Below, in pieces: positions 40,064 to 48,466 of a stretch of DNA of 64,000 bases. Source of the stretch: Kaistia soli DSM 19436. Lineage in GTDB: Bacteria > Pseudomonadota > Alphaproteobacteria > Rhizobiales > Kaistiaceae. The position numbers and the translations under genes are program-made. The DNA is taken from positions 186,001 through 250,000 of the forward strand of contig NZ_FQUP01000001.1 of the NCBI RefSeq assembly GCF_900129325.1, read 5' to 3'. Numbering within the stretch: the stretch's first letter is position 1; every line of letters begins with the position of its first letter. The notes beneath the pieces were generated by a model that had not been told where the DNA came from, made no database searches, and saw only the letters and a list, made by a program, of their open reading frames with translations.

Positions 40064-41329
40064 TCAGCCGCTGGACGCCGGCATGTTTATCGGCGTCGCA
40101 TCCAGACGGTCGAGATGCATACGGATATGCGCCGCTTCCGCTGCCGTTCGCGCCAGCGCGATTGCCCGGTCATACGCATCGCGGGCTTCGTCAACGCGTC
40201 CAAGCTGGCTCAGCAATGCGCCCCGCAAGCCAAAATAATGAAAATAGCCGCCGAGCGGTTCCGCCAAAGGCGCGATCATCGTCAGCGCCGCCTCCGGCCC
40301 CGCGACCTTGGAAACTGCGACGGCCCGGTTCAGCGTCACCACCGGTGAGGGCTGGATATGTTCGAGCGTTGCATAGAGAAGGTCGATCTGCGGCCAGTCG
40401 GTGTCCTCCGGCCGCGCGGCTCTCGCATGCAGGGCCGCGATCGCCGCCTGGATGAGATACGGCCCGGGACGGCGATGGCGCATGGCCTTGTCGATGAGCG
40501 CGAGGCCCTCCGCGATCATCGCGCCGTTCCAGAGGCCGCGGTCCTGATCGTCGAGCAGGACCACCGCGCCATCAGCATCGAAGCGCGCCGCGAGGCGCGC
40601 ATGCTGGAGCAGCATCATCGCCGTGAGGCCCATGATCTCAGGCTCGGCCGGAAAGAGGCGCAACAACAGGCGCGCCAGCCGGATCGCCTCGTCGCAGAGC
40701 CGGGCGCGAGCAAGGTCTCCGGATGCGGCGGAATACCCCTCGTTGAAGACGAGATAGATCATGGTGGCGACCGCCGCGAGACGCTCGGCCCGCTCGACGG
40801 GCCCCGGCGTCTCGAATGGCACGCCGGCCTTTGCCACGCGGCTCTTGGCGCGGGTGATGCGCTGCTCCATCGCGCTTTCGCTTACGAGAAAGGCGCGCGC
40901 GATCTGCGGAACCGTAAGGCCGGAGACGATGCGCAGCGCAAGCGCGATCTGCTGCGTTGTCGCGATGTCAGGGTGGCAACAGATGAAGAGCAGCCGCAGG
41001 ATGTCGTCGCGATAATGGGCGTCATCGAGCCGATCGGCCAGCGAACTCTCCGCATCGCCAAGGTCTGAGAGCACCGATTCCTCTGGAAGCTCGGCCTCGC
41101 GACTGCGCCTGCGAACGACATCAATGGCGGCATTGCGGCCGACGAAAATCAGCCAGGCGCAAGGATCGCGCGGCGGCCCGTTCTGGGGCCAGAGATTGAG
41201 CGCCTTCAGACACGCTTCCTGGAACGCCTCCTCGGCGATGTCGAGATCGCGGAAATAGCGAAGCAGCGCGCTGATCGCCTTCGGCCGCGCCGCGGAAACC
41301 GCCGTCTCGATCCAGCCGATATCGGTCAT
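40064..41329 (-). CDS. ECF RNA polymerase sigma factor with C-terminal extension (ECF42-like)
   Basis: The 421-residue protein has sigma region 2 (residues about 10-80, DIAEEAFQEACLKAL and AWLIFVGRNAAIDVVRRR) and region 4 (about 110-170, with the helix-turn-helix LTVPQIARAFLVSESAMEQRITRAKSRV). A C-terminal part of some 230 residues follows that contains TPR-like helices and the FNEGYSAA motif. This long C-terminus and a DGPF/YciI gene in the same operon are the marks of the ECF42 group, which has no anti-sigma factor; none is seen here. It overlaps the upstream DGPF gene by 4 bp. Confidence 0.93.
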   Translation of the reverse strand: MTDIGWIETAVSAARPKAISALLRYFRDLDIAEEAFQEACLKALNLWPQNGPPRDPCAWLIFVGRNAAIDVVRRRSREAELPEESVLSDLGDAESSLADRLDDAHYRDDILRLLFICCHPDIATTQQIALALRIVSGLTVPQIARAFLVSESAMEQRITRAKSRVAKAGVPFETPGPVERAERLAAVATMIYLVFNEGYSAASGDLARARLCDEAIRLARLLLRLFPAEPEIMGLTAMMLLQHARLAARFDADGAVVLLDDQDRGLWNGAMIAEGLALIDKAMRHRRPGPYLIQAAIAALHARAARPEDTDWPQIDLLYATLEHIQPSPVVTLNRAVAVSKVAGPEAALTMIAPLAEPLGGYFHYFGLRGALLSQLGRVDEARDAYDRAIALARTAAEAAHIRMHLDRLDATPINMPASSG

Positions 41330-41697
41330 GGTCGGAGTGCCCCGGGAAAGAAGGCGCCGACGGGCCGCACTTCATAGGCACCACCGGGGTTGGCGGCTGC
41401 GAGTTCGCGTGTCGTGTCCAGGACATCTTCAAGCGAGCCGCCCTCCACAAGATAGAAGCCGAGCAGTTGCTCCTTGGTCTCGGCATAGGGACCATCGAGC
41501 ACCAATGGCGGATCCTGATCCTTGCGCAGCGTCGTCGCCGCTGTCGTCGGCAGAAGCCGAGCCACAGGCCCGAGCCTGCCCTCGCGGGCCAGCTTGTCCT
41601 GGACGACCGCAAGCTTCGCCATGACGGCCGCGTCTTCCTCCTTGGTCCAGGAACCGACGACGTCTTCGGAATGATAGCAAAGGATGGCGTAGAGCAT
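41326..41697 (-). CDS. YciI/DGPF-domain protein, operon partner of the ECF sigma factor
   Basis: A 123-residue ferredoxin-like-fold protein of the YCII-related family with the signature DGPYAETKEQLLGFYLVE. Genes of this kind accompany ECF42 sigma factors in many soil bacteria, but their role, enzymatic or signalling, is not established. I start at the ATG giving MLYAILCYHSED; an in-frame start five codons upstream is possible. The stop overlaps the sigma start by 4 bp. Confidence 0.9.
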   Translation of the reverse strand: MLYAILCYHSEDVVGSWTKEEDAAVMAKLAVVQDKLAREGRLGPVARLLPTTAATTLRKDQDPPLVLDGPYAETKEQLLGFYLVEGGSLEDVLDTTRELAAANPGGAYEVRPVGAFFPGALRP

Positions 41698-41722
41698 GGG
41701 ATTCCCTTCCACATCGCAGCTA

Positions 41723-41751
41723 GGACGATTGGCACCCTACGCCTGCCGACA
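41723..41751 (-). promoter_or_regulatory. Candidate ECF promoter of the DGPF-sigma operon
   Basis: TGTCGG-N18-CGTCC on the minus strand, with the -10 element 25 bp before the DGPF start codon. If used by the encoded sigma factor this means autoregulation. The -35 element lies inside an inverted repeat, CGCCTG-N4-CAGGCG. Confidence 0.62.
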
Positions 41752-41815
41752 GGCGATGCGAGAATGGGTGACGATTGCCGATGCGAGCCCAACTTATCTC
41801 TGCGATCAAGGGGAT

Positions 41816-41843
41816 TGTCGGATCCTGGGGACCGCAAGCGTCC
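41816..41843 (+). promoter_or_regulatory. Candidate ECF promoter of the SRPBCC gene
   Basis: TGTCGG-N17-CGTCC on the plus strand, ending 29 bp before the start codon of the SRPBCC gene. It mirrors the promoter of the DGPF-sigma operon, 65 bp away on the other strand. Confidence 0.65.
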
Positions 41844-41872
41844 TTGTCACGGAGCCACGAGGAGAGACATTG

Positions 41873-42343
41873 ATGAGCATCACCGAACCTGGCGATCGCG
41901 AGTTGATCATCACGCGCCTGATCGATGCGCCGCGCGCCAGCCTTTATCGCTGCTGGACAGAGCCTGAGCTGATCAAGAAGTGGTTTGCGCCCGCGCCGTG
42001 GACGACGCCCTCGGCCGAACTCGACCTTCGCATCGGTGGCACGAGCCGCATCGTGATGCGCAGTCCGGCTGGCGAGGATTTCGCCAATCCGGGCGTCTTC
42101 CTCGAGGTCGTGCCGAATGAGAAGCTCGTATTTACCGACGCCTTCACCGAGGCCTGGCTGCCATCGCAGAAGGCTTTCATGGTCGGAACGGTCACCTTTG
42201 CCGACGAGGACGGCAAGACGCGCTACACCGCCCGCGTCCAGCACTGGTCTGCGGAAGATCGGGCGGCACACGAGCAAATGGGATTCCATCAGGGATGGAA
42301 CCAATGCACGGACCAATTGGCAGCGCTGGCCCGAACGCTCTGA
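41873..42343 (+). CDS. SRPBCC/AHSA1-domain protein
   Basis: A 156-residue helix-grip protein of the START-like AHSA1 group: LIITRLIDAPRASLYRCWTEPELIKKWFAP, then GGTSRIVMRSPAG, ending HQGWNQCTDQLAALA. Members bind small hydrophobic ligands; many stand next to ECF sigma factors or ArsR regulators. GGAG lies about 10 bases before the ATG. It is divergent from the DGPF-sigma operon and shares its promoter motif. Confidence 0.88.
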   Translation: MSITEPGDRELIITRLIDAPRASLYRCWTEPELIKKWFAPAPWTTPSAELDLRIGGTSRIVMRSPAGEDFANPGVFLEVVPNEKLVFTDAFTEAWLPSQKAFMVGTVTFADEDGKTRYTARVQHWSAEDRAAHEQMGFHQGWNQCTDQLAALARTL

Positions 42344-42346
42344 ACA

Positions 42347-42373
42347 GGCGGCCGGCCCATCGGGCCGGCCGCC
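42347..42373. terminator. Hairpin between convergent SRPBCC gene and secreted-protein gene
   Basis: A perfect 12-bp stem GGCGGCCGGCCC / GGGCCGGCCGCC with a three-base loop. No T tract follows on either strand. Confidence 0.6.
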
Positions 42374-42382
42374 CTGATCGTC

Positions 42383-42787
42383 TCAGGGACAGACGTCCCA
42401 GAACCCGGTCGTCTTCTGCGGGTTCGTATAATACCAGCAATAGCCCGGCTTCGGCGCTGCGCCCGCCACCGAGACGGCGGCGGCGCCCGCGATGAAGCCG
42501 ATCGCCGCGCCGGCCGCGACGGCGCCACCTGGCGGCCAATAGCGGCGCGGGTTGACCACGACCACGCCCGGCGGCCGATAGACCGGATGGCGATAGACAG
42601 GCGCGGGCCGGTAAGCCGGCCGCCGGGTTGCACCGGCCGCGCAGCCATAACGTCCGCAGCCTGCTGCGGCGCAGCCGCGTGGTCCGCAGGCAGCGCGCGC
42701 CTCGGCCGGCGGCGCCGAAAGCATCGGCAGCGCCACCGTTGCCAGGACGCCGAACGTCAACACCAGAATTCTGAACAGCTTCTGCAT
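42383..42787 (-). CDS. Small secreted protein with Gly/Ala hydrophobic segment
   Basis: A 134-residue protein with a signal peptide (MQKLFRILVLTFGVLATVALPMLSAPPAEA). A Cys/Gly-rich stretch (CGPRGCAAAGCGRYGC), a Pro/Tyr/Arg-rich stretch, the hydrophobic GAVAAGAAIGFIAGAAAVSVAG, and a short conserved-looking end YCWYYTNPQKTTGFWDVCP follow. The last part resembles the C-terminus of several small rhizobial secreted proteins of unknown role. GGGGGAG precedes the ATG by six bases. Confidence 0.75.
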   Translation of the reverse strand: MQKLFRILVLTFGVLATVALPMLSAPPAEARAACGPRGCAAAGCGRYGCAAGATRRPAYRPAPVYRHPVYRPPGVVVVNPRRYWPPGGAVAAGAAIGFIAGAAAVSVAGAAPKPGYCWYYTNPQKTTGFWDVCP

Positions 42788-42916
42788 CAAAAACTCCCCC
42801 GCAAAGCGATTCCTACCCTAGCACTGTTCCAAACGCCGGGGGAGCAAGCTGATCCGGGGTGCTCAAGCTCGCCGCGATCGCCTACACTTCGCTGCGACAA
42901 CCAGCTGGAGTCCGCG

Positions 42917-43378
42917 TTGAGCCACGACCCGAAAGCGACCAAGGCCCTCCCCGCCCATGTCGAGTCTTCACTCGACGCCACGCCAGACCACACCACGATC
43001 CCGGTGATCCGCACGATCGCCATGCCGCGCGACACCAATCCGGCAGGCGATATCTTCGGCGGCTGGCTGATGTCGCAGATGGATCTTGGCGCCAGCACGA
43101 TCGCGACACGGCGGGCGCGCGGCCGGACGGTTACCGCGGCGGTCGAAGGCATGTCGTTCCTGAGCCCCGTGCAGGTCGGCGACGAGGTGACGATCTATGG
43201 GCGCATCGTTTCGACGGGCCGCAGTTCGATGCGGGTTTTCGTCGAGGCCTGGCGTCGCAACCGCGAAAGCGACGACATCACCAAAGTGACGCACGCCACC
43301 TTCACATTCGTCGCGATCGACGCCGCCCGGAAGCCGCGTCCGTTGCCGGAGCCCGATGGCGAGGTCAAAGACAGATGA
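42917..43378 (+). CDS. Acyl-CoA thioesterase (hotdog fold, YciA-like)
   Basis: A 153-residue hotdog-domain enzyme that hydrolyses acyl-CoA. The family signature NPAGDIFGGWLMSQMDLGAST with its catalytic Asp is present, followed by TAAVEGMSFLSPVQVGDEV and the C-terminal THATFTFVAID. The best-supported start is TTG at 42917, with GGAG about six bases upstream; the ATG of MPRDTNPAG would cut into the first strand. Confidence 0.87.
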   Translation: MSHDPKATKALPAHVESSLDATPDHTTIPVIRTIAMPRDTNPAGDIFGGWLMSQMDLGASTIATRRARGRTVTAAVEGMSFLSPVQVGDEVTIYGRIVSTGRSSMRVFVEAWRRNRESDDITKVTHATFTFVAIDAARKPRPLPEPDGEVKDR

Positions 43379-43429
43379 AGGGCCGGATCAGCGCCTCCGC
43401 GTCAGAGACGGCTCCGACGCACCGCTTTT

Positions 43430-44062
43430 TCAGGGAACCGTGGCCTGGCTCGCCGCGAAGCCGATGATGATGTCGTTGTTCAGAAGATAGTTAAGGCTCT
43501 GGAAGGTCGTTGCCCCGCCCTGAACCGCCGCGCTCTGGTTGAGATAGGCCACCATATTGTTGCGCGCAGCAACCGTTCCGAAGGTCGTTTCAAGGTCGGA
43601 AATGCTCCCGCCGAGGCCGGGTGCCTGCATCGTCAAGCCAGCAAGCGACGAGGGTGCGGCATCGCAGCCGGCCTTAGGCGCGGCATAGTTGGCGCCGACG
43701 AGCGTGACCTTGTGCTCTGAACCGCCGGCCTGGCCGTCGGAGACGAACCAGATCAACTGCTGCTGGTCGCCCGACCCCGCTGCATAGCAGAGCCAGTCAG
43801 CCGATACGCTGCCATCCGCCGCGTGCTGCAACGTGCCGCCAAAGGCATCCTGCAGATCCCCCAGGAGCGTTTCCCCGAGCACGATCGTCGCGGGACCCGC
43901 AGTGATCGTCGGGGCAGGCATGTTCGGAACTTCGTGCTGCGTGCCCTCGGCCGCATCGCCTGAGAGCAACGCAGATGGCAGGCCGGTCAATCGCGCGCCA
44001 TCGGCAAGGGCCGGACCAGCAAGAAGCATGAGCAACAGCGTGGCGGTGGTCAAAGGTCTCAT
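43430..44062 (-). CDS. Secreted protein of unknown function
   Basis: A 210-residue protein with a clear signal peptide (MRPLTTATLLLMLLAGPALA). The mature part has two cysteines (WLCYAAG and KAGCDAAP) that could form a disulfide, and no repeats or motif I recognise. It stands alone, 88 bp from the DUF1045 gene. Probably periplasmic. Confidence 0.72.
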   Translation of the reverse strand: MRPLTTATLLLMLLAGPALADGARLTGLPSALLSGDAAEGTQHEVPNMPAPTITAGPATIVLGETLLGDLQDAFGGTLQHAADGSVSADWLCYAAGSGDQQQLIWFVSDGQAGGSEHKVTLVGANYAAPKAGCDAAPSSLAGLTMQAPGLGGSISDLETTFGTVAARNNMVAYLNQSAAVQGGATTFQSLNYLLNNDIIIGFAASQATVP

Positions 44063-44150
44063 GATGGAAATCCCGAGGCCGCAATACGGCGGCGCAAGCC
44101 GAGCCTAAGCCAAGGCTGGGAAACAGCCAAGCTCAAGAAAAGGCTTAGCT

Positions 44151-44849
44151 TCAGATTGGCCGATCGCCGCCCAGCTGCGCAACATGACGGATGCCGAAGG
44201 GCGCGCCCCGCTCCGGCTCGACGAAGACCGCGAGGCGATCGATGACGAAGGGCTTGCCTTCAAACGCTGCAAAGTGGCTGCGCAACGCCGTATCGACAGC
44301 CTCCATGTCCTCTCGCGGAACGCGCCCGGTCAGCGACATATGGAATCGAAAGGCGTCGAAGACATAGGGATAGCCCCAGCGCAGCAGATTGGCTTCCTCG
44401 TCCAGCGTCAGGCCCGATTTGCGCCGCCGCTCGATATCCGCGTCCGAGAGCGGCGCGCGAAATGCGTCGAAATCGCTGACCACGCGGCCGGCCCAGGCGT
44501 CAAGCGCCGCAACCGGCTCATTCGGGACGAGCGCAAAGAAGCGACCGAGCCGGCGGACGACCAGTTCAGGGATCGTGATGCGAGCCGATTGAGCCGCGAA
44601 GCGATCGACGGCCGCAAGAAGTCCCGCTTCATCGGCGTCGGAGGCCAAGGAAAACGGCGCCTTCAGCGTTCCGTGGAAGCCATAGCGGGCCGGGTCGGCG
44701 AGATAGGCTTCCAGAGTGCCGGCCGCGAGCCCTTCGACCTCCGGCAGCGGACCTTCCAGTCCTCCGAATGCATCTCGTCCGAGCCACGCGACAGCAGCGA
44801 GGCAGAGAGGGTCATCGGCGGCGGGCGTGGCATAGAGAGCGTAGCGCAA
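44151..44849 (-). CDS. DUF1045 protein (2H phosphoesterase-like)
   Basis: A 232-residue protein with the two HxT/S motifs of the 2H phosphoesterase superfamily, GFHGTLKAPF at about residue 58 and FRFHMSLTGR at about 170. Members occur with phosphonate (phn) genes and are annotated 'putative phosphonate metabolism protein'. No phn gene lies nearby here, so that role is only a family association. Confidence 0.86.
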   Translation of the reverse strand: MRYALYATPAADDPLCLAAVAWLGRDAFGGLEGPLPEVEGLAAGTLEAYLADPARYGFHGTLKAPFSLASDADEAGLLAAVDRFAAQSARITIPELVVRRLGRFFALVPNEPVAALDAWAGRVVSDFDAFRAPLSDADIERRRKSGLTLDEEANLLRWGYPYVFDAFRFHMSLTGRVPREDMEAVDTALRSHFAAFEGKPFVIDRLAVFVEPERGAPFGIRHVAQLGGDRPI

Positions 44850-45049
44850 GGAGGGCCTCGGACATCATCAGGGCTGTGGCGGCAAAGCCGACGAATCATC
44901 TCATTATCGCCGAAGTGCAGACATTCGCATGACGCGCAGTAGCTTTTCCTGTTCGGAACGAACCCCGAGGCCCGCGCCGCGTTATGGAAGCAGTCATGCT
45001 GATCGGGCATGATGGCTCGATGCACGCCTGTTGAAGGACGATACCAGGG

Positions 45050-45364
45050 ATGTCCGCCATGATCCGCTCAGCTTCGATGCTCATCGCCGCCGCTTTTGTC
45101 TCGGCCCTTGCGCTCACGACGCTCTCATCTGGTCACGCCCACGCCTTCAGCTATTACGACGGCCACACAGCGCCCGTCCCAGACTGGGAGGTGTTCGGCT
45201 TCGACCTCACCAGCGTGCCCGGCGACGTCGCATCCCTGATGGCGTTCAAGGCTTCCCTCGATCCAAGACTGCAGCTCGCAATCAACAACCGCTGCAAGCA
45301 GGATATCGTCGCGATGCCCTGGCGCTACTCCCCGAAAGTGAGAATGTTCTGCTGGGGGCACTGA
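45050..45364 (+). CDS. Small secreted protein A of a tandem paralogous pair
   Basis: A 104-residue protein with a signal peptide ending HAHA. The mature part of about 70 residues has WEVFGFDLTS, a single internal cysteine in NNRCKQDI, then WRYSPKVRMFCWGH. The set VFGFD...C...RYSxxVxxFC recurs in the next gene at 45568. The two cysteines probably form a disulfide. No known domain recognised. An ATG three codons later (MIRSASML) is an alternative start. Confidence 0.72.
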   Translation: MSAMIRSASMLIAAAFVSALALTTLSSGHAHAFSYYDGHTAPVPDWEVFGFDLTSVPGDVASLMAFKASLDPRLQLAINNRCKQDIVAMPWRYSPKVRMFCWGH

Positions 45365-45537
45365 GCGCCCGCCGCCCCTTCATGTCCAGTGTCGCCTGGC
45401 GGATGGTGCCCGGCGCTTTCACCGGAACAAATCATCACCCTGATCGTTTAGATCTCGTGACGGATAGTTGACCGTCGATCTATCGAGGTTGCGGCGACGT
45501 CTTCGCCGAAATCAAAATTTGCAACACGTCGCTTTAC

Positions 45538-45549
45538 TGCAACGTTGCA
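45538..45549. promoter_or_regulatory. 12-bp palindrome before secreted protein B
   Basis: TGCAACGTTGCA is perfectly symmetrical, overlaps a CATAAT sequence that could be a -10 box, and lies 18 bp before the start codon. Upstream is a further TTGCAA. A regulator site is possible; nothing more can be said. Confidence 0.35.
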
Positions 45550-45567
45550 TAATCAGGGAGATCGCCA

Positions 45568-45927
45568 ATGATCGTTTCCAAGTATAGCAAGGCTCTCACG
45601 GCCGGTATTGTTTTCGCGACGCTGTCGATGACCCCGGCATTTGCGCAGGACGCGAACAATCCGGCCGTTCAGACGCCGCCCGCGGTTTCGAACCCGACGC
45701 CGGCCCAGTCCGACAACGGCCAGTCGACCGAGTCCTCGAGCGAGGCTGACAAGCCAGGCGGCCCGATCGCAGACACGGATGTCTTCGGCTTTGACATCAG
45801 CATGGGTACAGCGAATCTGACAGCCGAACAGATGACGGCAGCGAAGAATACGTGTCGCGACAACGTCACGATCGACCCGGTGCGCTATTCCTCGGCGGTC
45901 AAGAGCTTCTGTGACCAGCTGAAATAA
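45568..45927 (+). CDS. Small secreted protein B of a tandem paralogous pair
   Basis: A 119-residue protein with a signal peptide (cleavage after AFA) and a low-complexity Pro/Ser/Gln/Glu linker to about residue 65. The C-terminal part DVFGFDISMG...CRDNVTIDPVRYSSAVKSFCDQ has the same motif order as the preceding gene. GGGAG precedes the ATG. It probably arose by duplication and gained the linker. Function unknown. Confidence 0.75.
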   Translation: MIVSKYSKALTAGIVFATLSMTPAFAQDANNPAVQTPPAVSNPTPAQSDNGQSTESSSEADKPGGPIADTDVFGFDISMGTANLTAEQMTAAKNTCRDNVTIDPVRYSSAVKSFCDQLK

Positions 45928-45929
45928 GA

Positions 45930-46706
45930 CTAACCGCCGTTAAGACCCGGCCGCGGCTCGCTTCCGGCGAGTTCGCGGCCGATCCATGTCAAGAGCTCGC
46001 GTCGAGCCGATGGTTCGGCTAAGGCACGCGGCTGGTAGATATGCCGATCGAGAAAGTGGCCAGTGAGGCGGAACGCCTCGTCAATCGCGCGCCGATCGTC
46101 ATTCGCGCCGTGTTGGCCGAATAGCAGCCTGGGCAGCGGCAGCAACCGATCCTCATAGCCAGCAGCAGCCGGCCCACTCACCGCGCGGCCGGTTCGCGGC
46201 GAGACGAAGACGAGACCCTCCGTCGTGCCCGTCACGGCGCAGCGCGAGAGATCGAGCCCGAAGCCGCTTTCATTCAAGAACGCGAGTTCAAAGCGCGCGA
46301 CGAAGCCGGCGATAGCCAAGGCGCTCGGACCGGGGCTCTCGGCGAAGCTGTCGAGCGCTGAATCCACCGCGCCATGCAGTTCCGGATGACTTTCCCGCTC
46401 CGCAAGCAGCCCCAGATGGCCGGCGAGAACCTGCAGCGCAAAAAGCGACAGCGGACGTTCGATCAGCTTGGCGGCACGCATGGTCAGCGGCTCGATTGTG
46501 AACAAGCCCAACTGCTCGTCCAGCCGGGCGCGCCAAGTAGCTTCGACGCGGTTGCCGGGCTGCAGCATCGGCGCCAGGCGGCGCGAGCGCGCACCGCGCA
46601 CGACACCGAGATGGCGGCCGCGCTTTGCCGTCATCAATTCCAGCACCGCACTCGAATCACCGAGCCGCCGCATGCCGAGCACGATGGCCTGATCGGTCCA
46701 TTGCAT
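45930..46706 (-). CDS. recO: DNA repair protein RecO
   Basis: Recombination mediator that loads RecA with RecF and RecR. The 258 residues start with the OB-fold sequence MQWTDQAIVLGMRRLGDSSAVLELMT, continue with HLGVVRGARSRR, and have the helical C-terminal part with LDLSRCAVTGTTEGLVFVSPRTGRAVS. Only the first of the C-terminal cysteines is kept, so the zinc site of some family members is absent. Its stop lies 3 bp from the convergent secreted protein B. Confidence 0.94.
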   Translation of the reverse strand: MQWTDQAIVLGMRRLGDSSAVLELMTAKRGRHLGVVRGARSRRLAPMLQPGNRVEATWRARLDEQLGLFTIEPLTMRAAKLIERPLSLFALQVLAGHLGLLAERESHPELHGAVDSALDSFAESPGPSALAIAGFVARFELAFLNESGFGLDLSRCAVTGTTEGLVFVSPRTGRAVSGPAAAGYEDRLLPLPRLLFGQHGANDDRRAIDEAFRLTGHFLDRHIYQPRALAEPSARRELLTWIGRELAGSEPRPGLNGG

Positions 46707-47135
46707 TCAGAAACCCGCCTCGACGCGCAATGACCGCGCCGTAACACCATCAACGGAGGGTCTCATCATAATCCTGACCTCGCGACTAGCCGGTCAAAAA
46801 TGTCGCCGGACATCGATGTCGCTTAAATCCGGGTGGGGACCTGCGGCCGCCAAACTTCGGCGTGAGGACTGGTGACGCGCCTAGCTATCCGCCCGCCGTC
46901 TGATGTTGGCGTCACGTGACACCACGGCGTGTGATCCTGGCTCTAATCCCAAATAGGGCCGAAGTTTGATCCGGCAACATTTGCATCCGTTCTGACACCA
47001 CCATGCGCAGATAAGCATGGCGCTGATGACCTCACAGCCAAGGTCGAGGGCCTCGTCGCTGCGCGCATCGGATTGGCCGGCTGCCAGATGAACTTGCTTC
47101 TCCCAAGATGGCTGCTCGGCAGAGCACAAACGAAA
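46707..47135. other. Gene-free stretch between recO and porin
   Basis: About 430 bp upstream of recO and downstream of the porin terminator. It must hold the recO promoter. I saw no convincing ORF, palindrome or repeat here. Confidence 0.5.
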
Positions 47136-47163
47136 AGGCCCGGCGGAATGATCCGCCGGGCCT
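47136..47163 (-). terminator. Rho-independent terminator of the porin gene
   Basis: A 12-bp stem AGGCCCGGCGGA / TCCGCCGGGCCT with loop of four bases; on the minus strand it is followed by TTTTCG. Its core CCCGGCGGA/TCCGCCGGG equals that of the clpX terminator at 25023-25056. Confidence 0.88.
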
Positions 47164-47185
47164 CTTTATCTCCGAGGAGAAGAGC

Positions 47186-48466
47186 TTACCAGGAGCGCTT
47201 CATCCAGAGGTTGACGGTCCAAGCGTCGCCGTCGTCATCGTTGTTGACGCCCGCAACGCGGCCGTCGGTGATGTCAACATGCGAGTACTGGCCATCGAGC
47301 ATCAGATCGAGACCGGTGACCGGGGTCCAGCCCGTCGAGAACACACCGCGATACGCATCGACGGTGAAGTTGTCGAAGTAGCCATCGCCATCATACGAAG
47401 CATAACCGCCCGAAACAGCCGACCAGACGGTCGGGGTCCAGACATGCTTGTACGAAGCGAGTGCCGACCAGCTGGAACCAGGAGCCGCCGACGCGATGAA
47501 CGAGCCATCGTAGGTCGAGGTCAGGTTAGCAACCGACGTACCGCCGGCGATGCCGGTGTACGAGTTGGCGTTGTCGCCATACGAACCCGTGACGAAGAAC
47601 TTGTCGCCGGGCGAGAAGCTGTCGAGAGCGAACTCGACGCTGCCGCCGATGGCCCAGCCAGTCTTCGCATTGATGTCATACGGGTCGGCAATCGTGCCCG
47701 AGCCGCCATTGACGTCAACCGCGTTGTTGACATAGGCCGCAGCAATCTTCGTCGAGAAGATGCCCGAAGCGTAGGTCACAGCACCGACGATGTCGGGGAT
47801 GTTGTTCTCGCCGCCCTGATAGTAGCTCGAACCGCTGAGCACCGGATCGCCGGTGTTGCCAGCAGCGCCACGGTCACGCTGGTCTTCGACCGAGATCGCA
47901 AGACCGAAGCCGTTGACGGCATAGGTCAGCTGGATGTGATCGGTGGTGGTGTCCGAACCGAACGCGCCGGTGTCGGTGTAGCCACGGCCGAAGTCGTACA
48001 GCGAGGTGAAGCGACCAGCCTTGACCGGACCAAGCGACAGCCAGGCGCTGTCGACATAGGCGGAGTTGGTGGCGGCGTTGACCGTCTGCGTCGCCGACTG
48101 CGTGAACGAGCCGGTGTTGCCGGACTGAGCACGGAAGTCGAGGAAGCCGGTGAGGTTACCGAATTCGGTGACCGACGAAGCCGTCAGCTGGACCGAGGCT
48201 TCCGTGTAGAAGTTCGACCACTGGCTGTTCGGGTAGATCGAGTTGTACGTGCCGAAATCGGTATCACCGAAAGCGGTACCGAACTTCACGTAGCCACCGA
48301 CCTTGATGCAGGTGTCGGTGCCGGGAGAATAGAAGAAGCCAGCGCCAAAAGCGTCGCAGACCTTCACGTAGTCGACCGGCTCGGCGACCGTGAGATCCGC
48401 CGCCTGAGCGCCACCAGCCACGATCATCGCAGCGGCAGAGCCGAGGAGAAGGGTCTTGAAGTTCAT
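47186..48466 (-). CDS. Outer-membrane porin (alphaproteobacterial Omp2/RopA type)
   Basis: A 426-residue beta-barrel porin that lets small solutes cross the outer membrane. Signal peptide to AQAA (residue 23), then the hallmark start of this family, VDYVKVCDAFGAGFFYSPGTDTCIKVGGYVKFG with its two cysteines. Alternating amphipathic strands follow, and the protein ends in MKRSW, the aromatic residue recognised by the BAM machine. Codon use is strongly uniform, as in highly expressed genes. It is preceded by a long leader and has its own terminator. Confidence 0.95.
   Translation of the reverse strand: MNFKTLLLGSAAAMIVAGGAQAADLTVAEPVDYVKVCDAFGAGFFYSPGTDTCIKVGGYVKFGTAFGDTDFGTYNSIYPNSQWSNFYTEASVQLTASSVTEFGNLTGFLDFRAQSGNTGSFTQSATQTVNAATNSAYVDSAWLSLGPVKAGRFTSLYDFGRGYTDTGAFGSDTTTDHIQLTYAVNGFGLAISVEDQRDRGAAGNTGDPVLSGSSYYQGGENNIPDIVGAVTYASGIFSTKIAAAYVNNAVDVNGGSGTIADPYDINAKTGWAIGGSVEFALDSFSPGDKFFVTGSYGDNANSYTGIAGGTSVANLTSTYDGSFIASAAPGSSWSALASYKHVWTPTVWSAVSGGYASYDGDGYFDNFTVDAYRGVFSTGWTPVTGLDLMLDGQYSHVDITDGRVAGVNNDDDGDAWTVNLWMKRSW

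Noticed and set aside
42803-42830. GGAAC-N17-CGCTTT (minus strand) as a general stress (EcfG) promoter of the secreted-protein gene at 42383
   Set aside because: The -10 element should be CGTT; CGCT is a mismatch at a key position. With only one site of this kind I do not claim it.
44949-44980. GGAAC followed by CGTT upstream of the secreted protein gene at 45050
   Set aside because: The distance between the two elements is about 20 bp, too long for the EcfG promoter (16-17 bp).
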